Shown here: positions 41,110-49,278 of the stretch, one piece after another
Numbering within the stretch: the stretch's first letter is position 1
Layout: the number at the start of each line of letters is the position of its first letter
DNA from: an uncultured Olsenella sp.
Lineage (GTDB): Bacteria; Actinomycetota; Coriobacteriia; Coriobacteriales; Atopobiaceae
DNA length: 64,000 nucleotides
Assembly: GCA_900314535.1 (NCBI GenBank)
Contig: OMVT01000006.1
Span: 87,019-151,018 of the forward strand
Direction: 5' to 3'
The notes under the pieces: generated by a model
Database searches by the model: none
Seen by the model: only the letters and a program-made list of their open reading frames with translations
Told to the model about the DNA's origin: nothing
Made by a program: the position numbers and the translations under genes

Positions 41110-42065
41110 CAACGCTCCTCGAGTGCCCACTCCACGAAGCGGGTGCAGAGCTCGGAGAACGGGATGCCTGCAGCACGGGCGGCATCAGGAAGGAGGCTTC
41201 TCTCCGTCATGCCCGGAATCGTATTGATCTCGAGCAGGACCGGCGTGCCATCCTTCTGGACGATGAAGTCGCAGCGGGAAGCATCGCGGCAGCCAAGGGC
41301 ACGGTGCGCACGCTTTGCGAACTCCTGCGCCATAGCGGTAGCCTCAGGCGTGAGGCGGGCAGGCATGATGTGGTGGAGCGAGCCCGGCTCATACTTGACC
41401 TGGACGTCGTAGAACTCGGCGTCGTAGGCAATCTCGATGATCGGGAGTGCCTGGAGCTCCTTGTTGCCAATGACAGGGACCGTGATCTCGGTGCCCTCGA
41501 TGCAGGACTCGACAAGCACGTTGTCGCCCTCGGAGGACGCAAGCCTGATGGCAGGAGCAAGCTCTTCCTCTGCTGCGACGCGGGAGATGCCGAAGGAGGA
41601 GCCATTGGCAGACGGCTTCACGAAGAGCGGAAGGCCGAAGCGCTCGACAAGCTCATGGCAGAGGGCAGGATCGTCTGCAGCGGAAGCCTCGACGACTGTG
41701 CCGTCAGGCACCGGGATGCCGGCTGCGCGGTAGATCTCCTTGGCAGCATCCTTGTTCGTGCCGAGAGCAGAGGCAAGGACGCCAGAGAACGTATACGGGA
41801 TATGCAGGATCTCGAGCAGGCCCTGGATGCAGCCATCCTCGCCGTAGCGTCCATGCATAGCAAGGAAGGCAACATCATAGTTGCCGGACGAGATCTTGGA
41901 GATGAAGTCGGAATCTGCAACATTCATGAGCTCGAGGTGGGCAAAGCCTGCCTCCTCGAGGGCGTGCATGCAGTTCCTTCCGGAATCCATCGAGATATCG
42001 CGCTCGTCCGACCAGCCGCCAGCCAGCACTGCGACACGGAGCTGCTTGATTTCATCCCTCGTCAT
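41109..42065 (-). CDS. ddl: D-alanine--D-alanine ligase
   Basis: This 318-residue ATP-grasp enzyme makes D-Ala-D-Ala for peptidoglycan. Motifs are AVLAGGWSDERDISMDSG, MHGRYGEDGCIQGLLE, VKPSANGSSFGISRV and LLEINTIPGMTERSLLP. The omega-loop has VKYEPGS with the Lys-Tyr pair typical of D-Ala-adding enzymes, so it is not a D-Ala-D-Lac (vancomycin-resistance) ligase. It is co-transcribed with the DinG-like gene and diverges from rlmN, with 116 nt between. Confidence 0.95.
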   Translation of the reverse strand: MTRDEIKQLRVAVLAGGWSDERDISMDSGRNCMHALEEAGFAHLELMNVADSDFISKISSGNYDVAFLAMHGRYGEDGCIQGLLEILHIPYTFSGVLASALGTNKDAAKEIYRAAGIPVPDGTVVEASAADDPALCHELVERFGLPLFVKPSANGSSFGISRVAAEEELAPAIRLASSEGDNVLVESCIEGTEITVPVIGNKELQALPIIEIAYDAEFYDVQVKYEPGSLHHIMPARLTPEATAMAQEFAKRAHRALGCRDASRCDFIVQKDGTPVLLEINTIPGMTERSLLPDAARAAGIPFSELCTRFVEWALEER

Positions 42066-42181
42066 GTGAACTCCTTTGAGCCCTCACGCTCTGATGAGCA
42101 GCAGGGCGAAGATGTGAAACAATGTACTGAGTTACTAGAGGATACATCTCCTCAGCCACCAAACGGAGAAGAGAGAACCAT

Positions 42182-43261
42182 ATGGTTTCAAACCAGAAAA
42201 GTCCTACGTCAGGAGAGAGTCCTGCCGCACGTCCCGATATCCATACGCTTTCGCACAAGCAGCTCGCAGAAGTCATCGAGGAGCTCGGAGAGCCAGCGTT
42301 TCGCGTGAAACAGATCGAGTCCTGGGTCTGGGAGAAGAATGCCCAGAGCTTCGACGAGATGACGAACCTGTCGAAGGCACTGAGGGCAAAGCTCGAAGAG
42401 CGCCTCTCCATGGGCAACGCTGTCGAGCTTGCACGCCAGATCTCTGCTGACGGCAGCCGCAAGTACCTGCTCCAGTTCCCCGACGGCACGACGGCAGAGT
42501 GCGTCGGCATGCCGACAAAGAACAGGCTTGCTGTCTGTGCCTCGACGCAGGCAGGCTGCGCTATGGGCTGTGCCTTCTGCGCGACAGGCAAGGCGGGACT
42601 CACCCGCTCGCTCACGTCCTCCGAAATCTACCAGCAGGTCATGCATGTCGCAGACGACTTCCAGACCCGCGTGACGAGCGTCGTCTTCATGGGCCAGGGC
42701 GAGCCTTTCATGAACTACGACAACACGCTCGCAGCGCTCAGGCGCCTGAACGACCCTGAGGGCGCTGGCATCGGTGCCCGCCACCTCACCGTCTCCACCT
42801 GTGGCGTCATTCCTGGCATCATGCGCTTCGCGAACGAGCCGGAGCAGTTCACGCTTGCTGTGAGCCTCCACTCTGCAAACCAGAGCACCCGCAACAAGCT
42901 CATGCCGGGCGTCAAGAAATACTCGCTTGTCCACCTCTATGAGGTGATGGGCGAATATGTCGACAAGACCGGACGCCGTCCGACCTACGAATATGCCCTT
43001 ATCGACGGTATCAACGACAACGACGACGAGCTTGGTGCCCTCTGCGACTTCACGCGCGGCACGCTTGCCCATGTGAACATCATCCAGCTGAACGATGTTC
43101 CTGGCTCTCCATTCAAGCCAGCCACCCAGGAGCGTGCAGAGCAGTTCGTGCAGCAGCTCGGACGTGTCGGTGTCGAGGCAACGATCAGGAACTCCCGTGG
43201 CGCCGATATCGATGCGGCCTGCGGCCAGCTCTCTCAGAACTACTACCGCCAGCTTCAGTAA
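42182..43261 (+). CDS. rlmN: 23S rRNA (adenine2503-C2)/tRNA methyltransferase RlmN
   Basis: This 359-residue radical-SAM enzyme methylates A2503 of 23S rRNA. The cluster motif is CAMGCAFCATGKAGL. The methyl-carrier Cys lies near the C-terminus in DAACGQLS. MGQGEPFMNYD and LAVSLHSANQSTRNKLMP are typical. It has the N-terminal accessory domain (PAFRVKQIESWVWEK). The length and motifs fit RlmN more than Cfr. A perfect terminator follows at 43280-43313. Confidence 0.95.
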   Translation: MVSNQKSPTSGESPAARPDIHTLSHKQLAEVIEELGEPAFRVKQIESWVWEKNAQSFDEMTNLSKALRAKLEERLSMGNAVELARQISADGSRKYLLQFPDGTTAECVGMPTKNRLAVCASTQAGCAMGCAFCATGKAGLTRSLTSSEIYQQVMHVADDFQTRVTSVVFMGQGEPFMNYDNTLAALRRLNDPEGAGIGARHLTVSTCGVIPGIMRFANEPEQFTLAVSLHSANQSTRNKLMPGVKKYSLVHLYEVMGEYVDKTGRRPTYEYALIDGINDNDDELGALCDFTRGTLAHVNIIQLNDVPGSPFKPATQERAEQFVQQLGRVGVEATIRNSRGADIDAACGQLSQNYYRQLQ

Positions 43262-43279
43262 AGAATCTGCAGATAGATG

Positions 43280-43313
43280 AAGGGATACTAGAACACATGT
43301 TCTAGTATCCCTT
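43280..43313. terminator. Bidirectional terminator between rlmN and the parB transcript
   Basis: This nearly perfect 34-nt inverted repeat (AAGGGATACTAGAACA against its complement) lies between convergent genes, followed by CTTCTC on the plus strand. Confidence 0.8.
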
Positions 43314-43334
43314 CTCATTAGCTGTTGAACCCGC

Positions 43335-43580
43335 TCAGTATCCGAGGCTTTCCCACTGCCGTTCGACCGCTTCGCGGTTTGCCTCATTCTCTTCAGCAGT
43401 CGGATCTGCCGGCTTGCTTGCAGCCACCATATCCTGGATCTTGTTGACTGCTCCCGATACCGCATCCTTCATGCTTGAAAGCTTTGCCTTCGTCTCAGGC
43501 GTCAGGACATTGCGGTAGATATAGATGCCGCCTGCCACGAGGATGGCAGACTCGACAACGGTACGACGGAACTTGCCCAT
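43335..43580 (-). CDS. Small YtxH-like membrane-associated protein
   Basis: This 81-residue protein has a short hydrophobic N-terminal helix (TVVESAILVAGGIYIYRNVL, about 7-26) followed by a Lys/Glu-rich amphipathic helix (TPETKAKLSSMKDAVSGAVNKIQDM). The layout is like YtxH/gas-vesicle-type small proteins. Its ATG overlaps the parB stop (TGATG), so it is the third gene of the parA-parB transcript. A link to segregation is suggested only by position. Confidence 0.75.
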   Translation of the reverse strand: MGKFRRTVVESAILVAGGIYIYRNVLTPETKAKLSSMKDAVSGAVNKIQDMVAASKPADPTAEENEANREAVERQWESLGY

Positions 43581-44452
43581 CACTCCCCCATCTCCGATCC
43601 TGCGGCACGCTGGAATGCTTCGATGATGCGTGCCAGATCGCCTTCATCTCCGAACTCGATCTCTATCTTATGCTTCCCGCCACGGGCATCTTTCACACGC
43701 ACCTTCGTGTCGAGAATCTCCCTGAGCTCTCGTGCAGCCTGCTTGTAGCTCTGCGGTGTCGGCGGCTTGGGAGCTTTGGGCTCTTTGCTGACAGAAATCA
43801 GCGAAGCAAGGTTTTCTGTCTGACGAACCGTCAGATTCTCCTTTACGACACGCTCGGCAAGGGCGATGCGGCCTTCTTCGTCAGGCACTGCAAGGATGGC
43901 ACGGGCATGTCCTGGAGTGATCTCTCCCCTTGCCAGATAGCCCTGCACCTCTTCCGGAAGATCGAGAAGACGGAGCGTATTGGCCACCGCAGAACGGGAC
44001 TTGGAGAGGACCTGTGCCACCTTCTCCTGCGTCCAGCCTTTCTGGTCGACGAGCTGGCGGAGGCCCTGAGCCTCTTCGACCGGATTGAGGTCGGCACGCT
44101 GGAGGTTCTCGACCAGAGCAAGCTGGAAGACATCCTCATCCGAGATATCGCGGATGACGGCAGGAATCTCCTTGAGCCCAGCAAGCTTCGATGCCTGATA
44201 GCGTCTCTCCCCTGCCACAATCTGGTAGGTGCTGCCCGTCTTGCGTACAAGAATCGGCTGCAGCACGCCGTGCTGCTTGATGGAATCAGCAAGCTCCTGG
44301 AGCTTCTCCTCATCGAACTCCTTGCGGGGCTGGTCGGGATTCGGCTCGATCTTGGAGATTGGCAGCGTTGCATCAGCCTTTGCGGGACCTACTTCAGCGT
44401 TGGCCTCTCCCATGAGGCTTTCGATGCCACGGCCCAGTCCTTTCCTAGCCAC
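43580..44452 (-). CDS. parB: Chromosome partitioning protein ParB
   Basis: This 290-residue CTP-dependent clamp loads at parS and slides on DNA to build the segregation complex. The CTP-binding boxes are GERRYQASKLAG and ENLQRADLNPVEEAQG. The helix-turn-helix is WTQEKVAQVLSKSRSAVANTLRLL, and a C-terminal dimerisation region follows. The start MARKGLGRGIESLM is typical. It overlaps parA by 8 nt. Four perfect parS sites lie just upstream. Confidence 0.96.
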   Translation of the reverse strand: MARKGLGRGIESLMGEANAEVGPAKADATLPISKIEPNPDQPRKEFDEEKLQELADSIKQHGVLQPILVRKTGSTYQIVAGERRYQASKLAGLKEIPAVIRDISDEDVFQLALVENLQRADLNPVEEAQGLRQLVDQKGWTQEKVAQVLSKSRSAVANTLRLLDLPEEVQGYLARGEITPGHARAILAVPDEEGRIALAERVVKENLTVRQTENLASLISVSKEPKAPKPPTPQSYKQAARELREILDTKVRVKDARGGKHKIEIEFGDEGDLARIIEAFQRAAGSEMGE

Positions 44453-45245
44453 GACGTGTCACCTCCTTGGCAAGCTTCATATATGCAAGAGAACCCTTGT
44501 TCACACGCGAATACATCGTGATAGGAAGACCGTACGATGGAGCCTCTGCAATCTTCACGGAACGCGGAATCATATTCTTGAAGACCTTGTTGCCGAAGAA
44601 CTTGCGCACCTCGTCGACAACCTGCTTCGAGAGCGTCGTCCTCGAGTCATACATAGTCATGAGGACGCCGAAGACGTCGAGCTCTGGATTCAGATGCTCC
44701 TGGACCATATGCATGGACTCCATGAGCTTGGAGACACCCTCCAGTGCATAGTACTCGCACTGGATAGGAATCAGGATGGAGTCTGCTGCCACGAGCGCAT
44801 TTATGGAAAGCAGGCCGAGCGAAGGCGGGCAGTCGATAAAGACGAAGTCGAATTCATCCTTGATCTGGTCGAGCAGGTTCTTCAGGCAGTACTCGCGCTT
44901 GTCGGTATTCACAAGCTCGATCTCAGCACCAGAGAGCTGCACGGTAGCCGGAACGACAAAGACATTCGGCTCGCAGGTATCCTGAATCATGGAATCGATA
45001 GGCTGATCATTCAGAAGTGCGTCATAGATATCGTATTCGAGCTCTTCCTTGTCAATCCCATAGCCAGATGTCGTATTGCCCTGCGGGTCGAAGTCGACAA
45101 CCAATACCTTGCGCTTGTTCTCGCCAAGTGCTGCAGAGAGGTTGATGGCAGTGGTCGACTTCCCTACTCCGCCTTTCTGATTGATGATTGCGATGACATG
45201 CGTAGGCTTCTCTTTGTTGAAGCGCTTCTTGTCCTGATATCCCAA
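44445..45245 (-). CDS. parA: Chromosome partitioning ATPase ParA (Soj)
   Basis: This 266-residue deviant Walker ATPase binds the nucleoid and is released by ParB to move origins. The motif NQKGGVGKSTTAINLS contains the signature Lys. DFDPQGNTTSGYG and FIDCPPSLGLLS follow. The start is TTG at 45245 with GGAGCAGAC upstream. No in-frame ATG gives a better start. It heads the parA-parB-YtxH-like transcript. Confidence 0.96.
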   Translation of the reverse strand: MGYQDKKRFNKEKPTHVIAIINQKGGVGKSTTAINLSAALGENKRKVLVVDFDPQGNTTSGYGIDKEELEYDIYDALLNDQPIDSMIQDTCEPNVFVVPATVQLSGAEIELVNTDKREYCLKNLLDQIKDEFDFVFIDCPPSLGLLSINALVAADSILIPIQCEYYALEGVSKLMESMHMVQEHLNPELDVFGVLMTMYDSRTTLSKQVVDEVRKFFGNKVFKNMIPRSVKIAEAPSYGLPITMYSRVNKGSLAYMKLAKEVTRRG

Positions 45246-45344
45246 GTCTGCTCCATTTCGTCTGCATTCGCTTGCCGTACATGGACTATCTTACCTTCTC
45301 AGAAGGCCAGCAATGGCTCTCCCCTTTTCGCTGCAGATATTTTC

Positions 45345-45360
45345 TGTTTCACGTGAAACA
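45345..45360. promoter_or_regulatory. parS site 1 (perfect)
   Basis: TGTTTCACGTGAAACA is an exact 16-bp palindromic match to the known bacterial parS consensus. Confidence 0.95.
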
Positions 45361-45433
45361 TGTATGCATCTCCAAGCATTTAGCTGATGCCACTCTTCCA
45401 CCAAGTGCAGATCTTCAAGATGCTTGTCTATCA

Positions 45434-45449
45434 TGTTTCACGTGAAACA
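45434..45449. promoter_or_regulatory. parS site 2 (perfect)
   Basis: This exact TGTTTCACGTGAAACA lies 89 bp from site 1. Confidence 0.95.
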
Positions 45450-45512
45450 TAATCTAATCCATCTCACATGTTGTGCTTCGATACAATTGAATGTGCTGCT
45501 GATCTTCTTGCA

Positions 45513-45528
45513 TGTTCCACATGAAACA
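45513..45528. promoter_or_regulatory. Degenerate parS-like site
   Basis: TGTTCCACATGAAACA matches parS at 14 of 16 positions, with the central CG broken. Binding may be weak or lost. Confidence 0.55.
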
Positions 45529-45597
45529 GAGACATCATGTATCCCGTAGATAGACATACGTAGGATCCGCAAATGAGGGAAAGACAGCTCATCAAAT

Positions 45598-45613
45598 TGT
45601 TTCACGTGTAACT
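45598..45613. promoter_or_regulatory. Degenerate parS-like site
   Basis: TGTTTCACGTGTAACT matches parS at 14 of 16 positions, with both changes in the right half. Confidence 0.55.
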
Positions 45614-45665
45614 TATCCAATACCGTCCATTACGTGCAACCAGCCTTTCGAGTTCCTTTATGTGG

Positions 45666-45697
45666 ATGTCGAGTTGACAAATCTACCTGTCGAGTTC
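45666..45697 (+). repeat. 32-bp repeat, copy 1
   Basis: It begins ATGTCGAGTTGACAAATC and ends ACCTGTCGAGTTC. Two direct TGTCGAGTT elements start 22 bp apart within the unit. See copies at 46007 and 46242. Confidence 0.8.
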
Positions 45698-45955
45698 ACA
45701 AGATCTTCCATCGAAGACGCTTTGCATGTCTTTCTACGGATCTATACAGCAAGCCTGTAGCATTCGAGTATCGACGCTTTTCCTCTGCAATAATGCAACA
45801 GTGGAATTTAGTGCGTATATCTATGAGCAAGCCGCAACATGACCTCAGAAAGAAATCCTAATTACAGCAACACCTGACTTGCTTTGGGTCTATTGACTAG
45901 TCCTGTCATATAGAATGCATTGGCTAACAGAGCCACCTCATGGATTCCTTCATCC

Positions 45956-45971
45956 TGTTTCACGTGAAACA
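45956..45971. promoter_or_regulatory. parS site 3 (perfect)
   Basis: This exact TGTTTCACGTGAAACA lies 36 bp before the second copy of the 32-bp repeat. Confidence 0.95.
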
Positions 45972-46006
45972 TATCAAGTCATGCCGTTTCAAACCAGAAC
46001 ATGTGT

Positions 46007-46038
46007 ATGTCGAGTTGATAAATTTACCTGTCAAGTTC
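46007..46038 (+). repeat. 32-bp repeat, copy 2
   Basis: It begins ATGTCGAGTTGATAAATT and ends ACCTGTCAAGTTC. It differs from copy 1 at three positions. The preceding bases AGAACATGTGT are shared with copy 3. Confidence 0.8.
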
Positions 46039-46241
46039 GTTAGGCTCCAACGTCATTGCAAGCTATCGGAGTCAAACACGAACCGCGACTCATTGATGGC
46101 AATCAAATCTCAGAGCCTTACAATGATCATCTGCTGCTTGCATCCTTCATGTCGACAGCTGTATCACTCTGCAGATATTCAAGATGATATACACAGGTGC
46201 ATGTTCATCATCAGCAAATTCACTGGGTCTAGAACATATGT

Positions 46242-46273
46242 ATGTCGAGTTGCTAGATCTACCTGTCGAGTTG
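46242..46273 (+). repeat. 32-bp repeat, copy 3
   Basis: It begins ATGTCGAGTTGCTAGATC and ends ACCTGTCGAGTTG. It differs from copy 1 at four positions, mostly in the centre, while both TGTCGAGTT elements are intact. Confidence 0.8.
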
Positions 46274-46788
46274 GCGATTCTTGCCTCCACTTAGTTCCAG
46301 ACTTGTTCATATTCAGAGAACGCAGAAGCTATTTCTTCTGTTGGATTCTGTCCGTCTGACACCGCCGCCACAGCGAAAGACTGGTGCCTCGATCCAGCTT
46401 TGCGGCAAAGAAGCAAATGTCGATTCAAGAGTCGGAGCATTCCATAGGGTCTCACAAGAAAAGATGCTATTTAGGCCAACAAGATACCTGTAACATATCG
46501 AAGCTGCTTCAGCTGATTTCGTATGCACAAGGAGAAAGAGTCAGTGTAGAAGATTCGGCTACATCCAAGCAGCATAATCAGTTTGATTACTTGGTGCAGC
46601 TGCAGTTATATCTGAGACGTGATACGTTCATCTGCCGTTTTCGAAGAGCATTTCTGGGCAACATGAGGAAATACGGCTCTTACTTAAAAATCAGAGCAGA
46701 AGCACCGATTGATGTGCTCCGACTCTGCTCAATCAGATACTTTGCATTGCTTCCTTCACCAACCAAGCATGCTGCTTGTTTGATAGCT

Positions 46789-47532
46789 CTATTCTCTCGT
46801 GAGCGGATGATGCTGTGCCATGCCAGCGCGGCGGGGAAGCTTGATCTGCGGATTCCTTTCACGTGTATAGACCAGGAGCTCACGATGGCCCATATCATGG
46901 GGAAGCTCGATTGTTTCACGTGAAACAGCATCCATGCCGCAGAGCTCGGCAGCATACAGGCTCTTGTCGTACTCTTCATCCGAGAGCTGGCCCTTGCTCA
47001 CAACAAGGGAACCATGGCGGCAAAGAAGAGGAGAAGCATATTCGATAAGGACAGAGAGGGGAGCGACAGCGCGAGCGACAACGGTGCCAAACTGTCGCTT
47101 GTTTGTCAGTGCAAGCTCTTCGGCTCTGACTGCATCAGCTTCGATCCTGTCATCTAAACCAAGCTTCACGAGGAAGTCCGAGACGGCAGCTATCTTCTTC
47201 TGGGTCGAATCGATGAGGAGACCCTGAGATTGGCTCATGATAGCCAGAGGGATGCCAGGAAATCCTGCGCCGGTGCCAAGATCGAGATAGGGGAGATGCG
47301 TCTTCTTCTGGCTCTCCAGGAAAGAGGGGAGAAGCGTCAGCGAGTCCACCGCATGGAGCGTCACAGCGCTTTCGGGGTCCGTGATCCTCGTGAGATTCAT
47401 GTGCTTGTTCATCTCTACGACGAGGTCGAGATGCCTGAGCAGGAGGCCTTCCTGCCTTTCATCCGCATCGATGCCAATTTGATTCAACTCTTGATGCAAC
47501 TGCTGCCGTACCGATTCTCTTTCCTCGAACAT
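46789..47532 (-). CDS. rsmG: 16S rRNA (guanine527-N7)-methyltransferase
   Basis: This 247-residue SAM-dependent enzyme of the GidB family methylates G527 of 16S rRNA. Motif I is YLDLGTGAGFPGIPLA, followed by LIDSTQKKIAAVSDF and VVARAVAPLSVLIEYASPLL. The ATG has AAGGAGGATGC upstream. The C-terminal third contains parS site 4. In many bacteria this gene flanks parA-parB, as here, although a 1.5-kb gap separates them. Confidence 0.95.
   Translation of the reverse strand: MFEERESVRQQLHQELNQIGIDADERQEGLLLRHLDLVVEMNKHMNLTRITDPESAVTLHAVDSLTLLPSFLESQKKTHLPYLDLGTGAGFPGIPLAIMSQSQGLLIDSTQKKIAAVSDFLVKLGLDDRIEADAVRAEELALTNKRQFGTVVARAVAPLSVLIEYASPLLCRHGSLVVSKGQLSDEEYDKSLYAAELCGMDAVSRETIELPHDMGHRELLVYTRERNPQIKLPRRAGMAQHHPLTRE
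46912..46927. promoter_or_regulatory. parS site 4 (perfect, inside rsmG)
   Basis: This exact TGTTTCACGTGAAACA lies within the rsmG reading frame, where it encodes part of VSRETI. The site constrains both DNA and protein. Confidence 0.95.
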
Positions 47533-47560
47533 GCATCCTCCTTCGTCGTCTCCATTGTCG

Positions 47561-47597
47561 CATAAAAGAGCGAGACCGCCGAAGCAGCCTCGCTCTT
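47561..47597 (-). terminator. Intrinsic terminator after jag
   Basis: A 9-bp perfect stem (47566-47574 with 47589-47597) is followed on the minus strand by TTATG after CTCTT. Confidence 0.75.
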
Positions 47598-47621
47598 ATC
47601 CATGCGCTATGTGTCCTGGAA

Positions 47622-48197
47622 CTACTTGTTCACGAGCGTCACAACAACGTGGCGCATCGGCTCTTCGCCTTCGGAATGCGTGACGACGCTGTCATCGTCC
47701 ACAAGTGCCAGATGCACGAGACGGCGCTCGTAGGCATTCATCGGCGGCAGGCTCACCGAGCCGTGCTGCTTCTTTGCACGTGCTGCAGCAGAACGGGCGA
47801 GAGACTGCACCTTGTTCTTGCGGCGGCTCTTGTAGCCCTCGATGTCCACAACAATCGGATAATGGAAGCCGAGCGTGCTGCTCAGGAGCGAGGATACGAC
47901 CATCTGGAGCGCATCGAGCGTGCGGCCATGACGGCCAATGAGCACGGCAAGATCTCCGCCATTGATATCGAGGATGAGCTCGCCGTTGTCTCCGTCGTAC
48001 TCATCGATGCTCGAACCAGTCTCACCGAAGTAGGAAAGGATGTCCTTGATCGAGCGGATGGCTGCATCGGCGACGAAATCGAGCTCGTCGTCGGTGAGCT
48101 CCTGGCCTGCCTCGTACTTCTCCTTGATCGTGGCAGCCATATCGGACGTGGATTCGGCAGCGTCTGCCTGAGCCTCGGCCTCGATTTCTTCCTCCAT
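47622..48197 (-). CDS. jag: Jag/KhpB family RNA-binding protein
   Basis: This 191-residue protein has an acidic N-terminal part, a KH domain (about 80-140) with the GxxG loop in LIGRHGRTLDALQ, and an R3H domain (about 142-191: SLPPMNAYERRLVHLAL, HSEGEEPMRHVVV). Jag proteins bind RNA and affect cell elongation in Firmicutes. Here the linkage to yidC is conserved. CAGGAGGTGTTAC precedes the ATG. A terminator at 48215-48247 separates it from yidC. Confidence 0.93.
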   Translation of the reverse strand: MEEEIEAEAQADAAESTSDMAATIKEKYEAGQELTDDELDFVADAAIRSIKDILSYFGETGSSIDEYDGDNGELILDINGGDLAVLIGRHGRTLDALQMVVSSLLSSTLGFHYPIVVDIEGYKSRRKNKVQSLARSAAARAKKQHGSVSLPPMNAYERRLVHLALVDDDSVVTHSEGEEPMRHVVVTLVNK

Positions 48198-48214
48198 GTA
48201 ACACCTCCTGGATA

Positions 48215-48247
48215 GAAAAAGTGCAGCAGGGCATGTGCCCTGCTGCG
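48215..48247 (-). terminator. Intrinsic terminator between yidC and jag
   Basis: An 11-bp perfect stem (GCAGCAGGGCA with TGCCCTGCTGC) is followed on the minus strand by ACTTTTTC. It may reduce rather than block transcription into jag. Confidence 0.85.
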
Positions 48248-48253
48248 TGAATG

Positions 48254-49015
48254 CTAGTTCTTCTTGTGCTGGCGCTTCTTCTGCTCGCGGCGCTCGACCT
48301 CGATGACGCGGCCCTGCGCCTCCAGCTTGGCGGCCTGCTCGGCCTTGACCTTGTCCATGACCTTCTGGGTCACGAACTTCTGCTGGGCCACCTGCCAGAT
48401 GGCAGAGGCATCGTAGTAGAGAAGGACGGCTGCCGGCACAGTCCAGCCGAACCAGACCATCATGACAGCCATGACAATAGCCATGATGAGGTTCTGGCTG
48501 CGCTGCTCCTCAGGCATGTTCTTCGCGTTCATGAGCATCGGGAGGAGCGTGAGCACACCGAATGCTGCGACGAAGAGCACATAGGGGAGACCTCCGCCAA
48601 GCCAGCCGTAGTCAGCGACTGCCTGCGCAGGAGAGATCGAGATGGAAGGGAGGATGCCGTAGAAGCTTGCATCGGAAGGCACGTTCTTCGCGACCGTGAA
48701 GAGTGCGAAGAAGACAGGCATCTGGATGATGATGGGGAGGCAGCCACCGAGGGGATTGAACTTGTTCTCGGAATAGAACTTCTGCATCTCCTCCTGCATG
48801 CGCTGCGGGTCGTCCTGATACTTCTCCTGGATCTCCTGCATCTTGGGCTGGAGCGCCTGCATCTTTGCAGACGATGCCGTGCTCTTCGTCATGAGCGGCA
48901 TGATCAGAAGACGGATGATGACCGTCAGGATGATCACGGCGAGACCCCAGTCGCCGCAGAAGCTTTCGATGCCAGCAAGGATGCTGGTCATCCAGTTAAT
49001 AAACCAATCCCACAT
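48254..49015 (-). CDS. yidC: Membrane protein insertase YidC
   Basis: This 253-residue Oxa1/YidC/Alb3 protein inserts membrane proteins with or without SecYEG. It has about five membrane helices. IILTVIIRLLIMPLMTKSTASSAKMQALQPKM contains the hydrophilic-groove Arg (in TVIIRLL) and the start of the cytoplasmic hairpin. NPLGGCLPIIIQMPVFFALF is the family signature. It lacks the large periplasmic domain, as is usual for Gram-positive forms. The C-terminus is basic (RREQKKRQHKKN), which may touch ribosomes. Confidence 0.95.
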   Translation of the reverse strand: MWDWFINWMTSILAGIESFCGDWGLAVIILTVIIRLLIMPLMTKSTASSAKMQALQPKMQEIQEKYQDDPQRMQEEMQKFYSENKFNPLGGCLPIIIQMPVFFALFTVAKNVPSDASFYGILPSISISPAQAVADYGWLGGGLPYVLFVAAFGVLTLLPMLMNAKNMPEEQRSQNLIMAIVMAVMMVWFGWTVPAAVLLYYDASAIWQVAQQKFVTQKVMDKVKAEQAAKLEAQGRVIEVERREQKKRQHKKN

Positions 49016-49035
49016 CTTTCCTCCGTAGCCAGATA

Positions 49036-49278
49036 TCAGGGAACCGGGTCATAGCCACCACGATGGAACGGATTGCAGCGCAGGATGCGCCTGAACGCAA
49101 GCCACGACCCCTTTGCAGCTCCGTACTTCCGGATGGCTTCTAGAGCATATTCGGAACATGTCGGCTCATAGATGCAGGAATCTGGCAGAAGGGGAGAGAT
49201 GTAACGACGGTACCCCCTGACAAGAGAGGTAAGAATACGCGCTGCTGTGGACTGCTCGTTTTCTGCCTCCAGCATCAT
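49036..49278 (-). CDS. yidD: Membrane protein insertion efficiency factor YidD
   Basis: This 80-residue protein has the family core [33 protein letters not shown] and [19 protein letters not shown], with three conserved Cys. It assists YidC-dependent insertion. It overlaps the rnpA stop by 4 nt and lies 20 nt before yidC. Confidence 0.94.
   Translation of the reverse strand: MMLEAENEQSTAARILTSLVRGYRRYISPLLPDSCIYEPTCSEYALEAIRKYGAAKGSWLAFRRILRCNPFHRGGYDPVP

Larger units (their letters stand above)
45246..46788. other. 1.5-kb AT-rich non-coding region with parS sites and 32-bp repeats
   Basis: No convincing gene lies between parA and rsmG. The base composition is clearly more AT-rich than the coding DNA on each side. 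The stretch holds three perfect and two degenerate parS sites and three copies of a 32-bp repeat (listed separately). Open frames such as 46384-46923 on the plus strand run antisense into rsmG and use rare codons, so I do not call them. It is probably a centromere-like region. Confidence 0.75.

Noticed and set aside
41109..42065. Possible vancomycin-resistance (D-Lac) ligase
   Set aside because: The Lys-Tyr pair of the omega-loop and the lone chromosomal context fit an ordinary Ddl, and no vanH or vanX lies nearby.
42182..43261. Possible Cfr antibiotic-resistance methyltransferase
   Set aside because: The length, N-terminal domain and motifs fit housekeeping RlmN, and there are no signs of transfer.
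46384..46923. 179-codon plus-strand frame in the parS region
   Set aside because: Its last 135 nt are antisense to rsmG. It has no ribosome site, uses rare codons and shows no domain.
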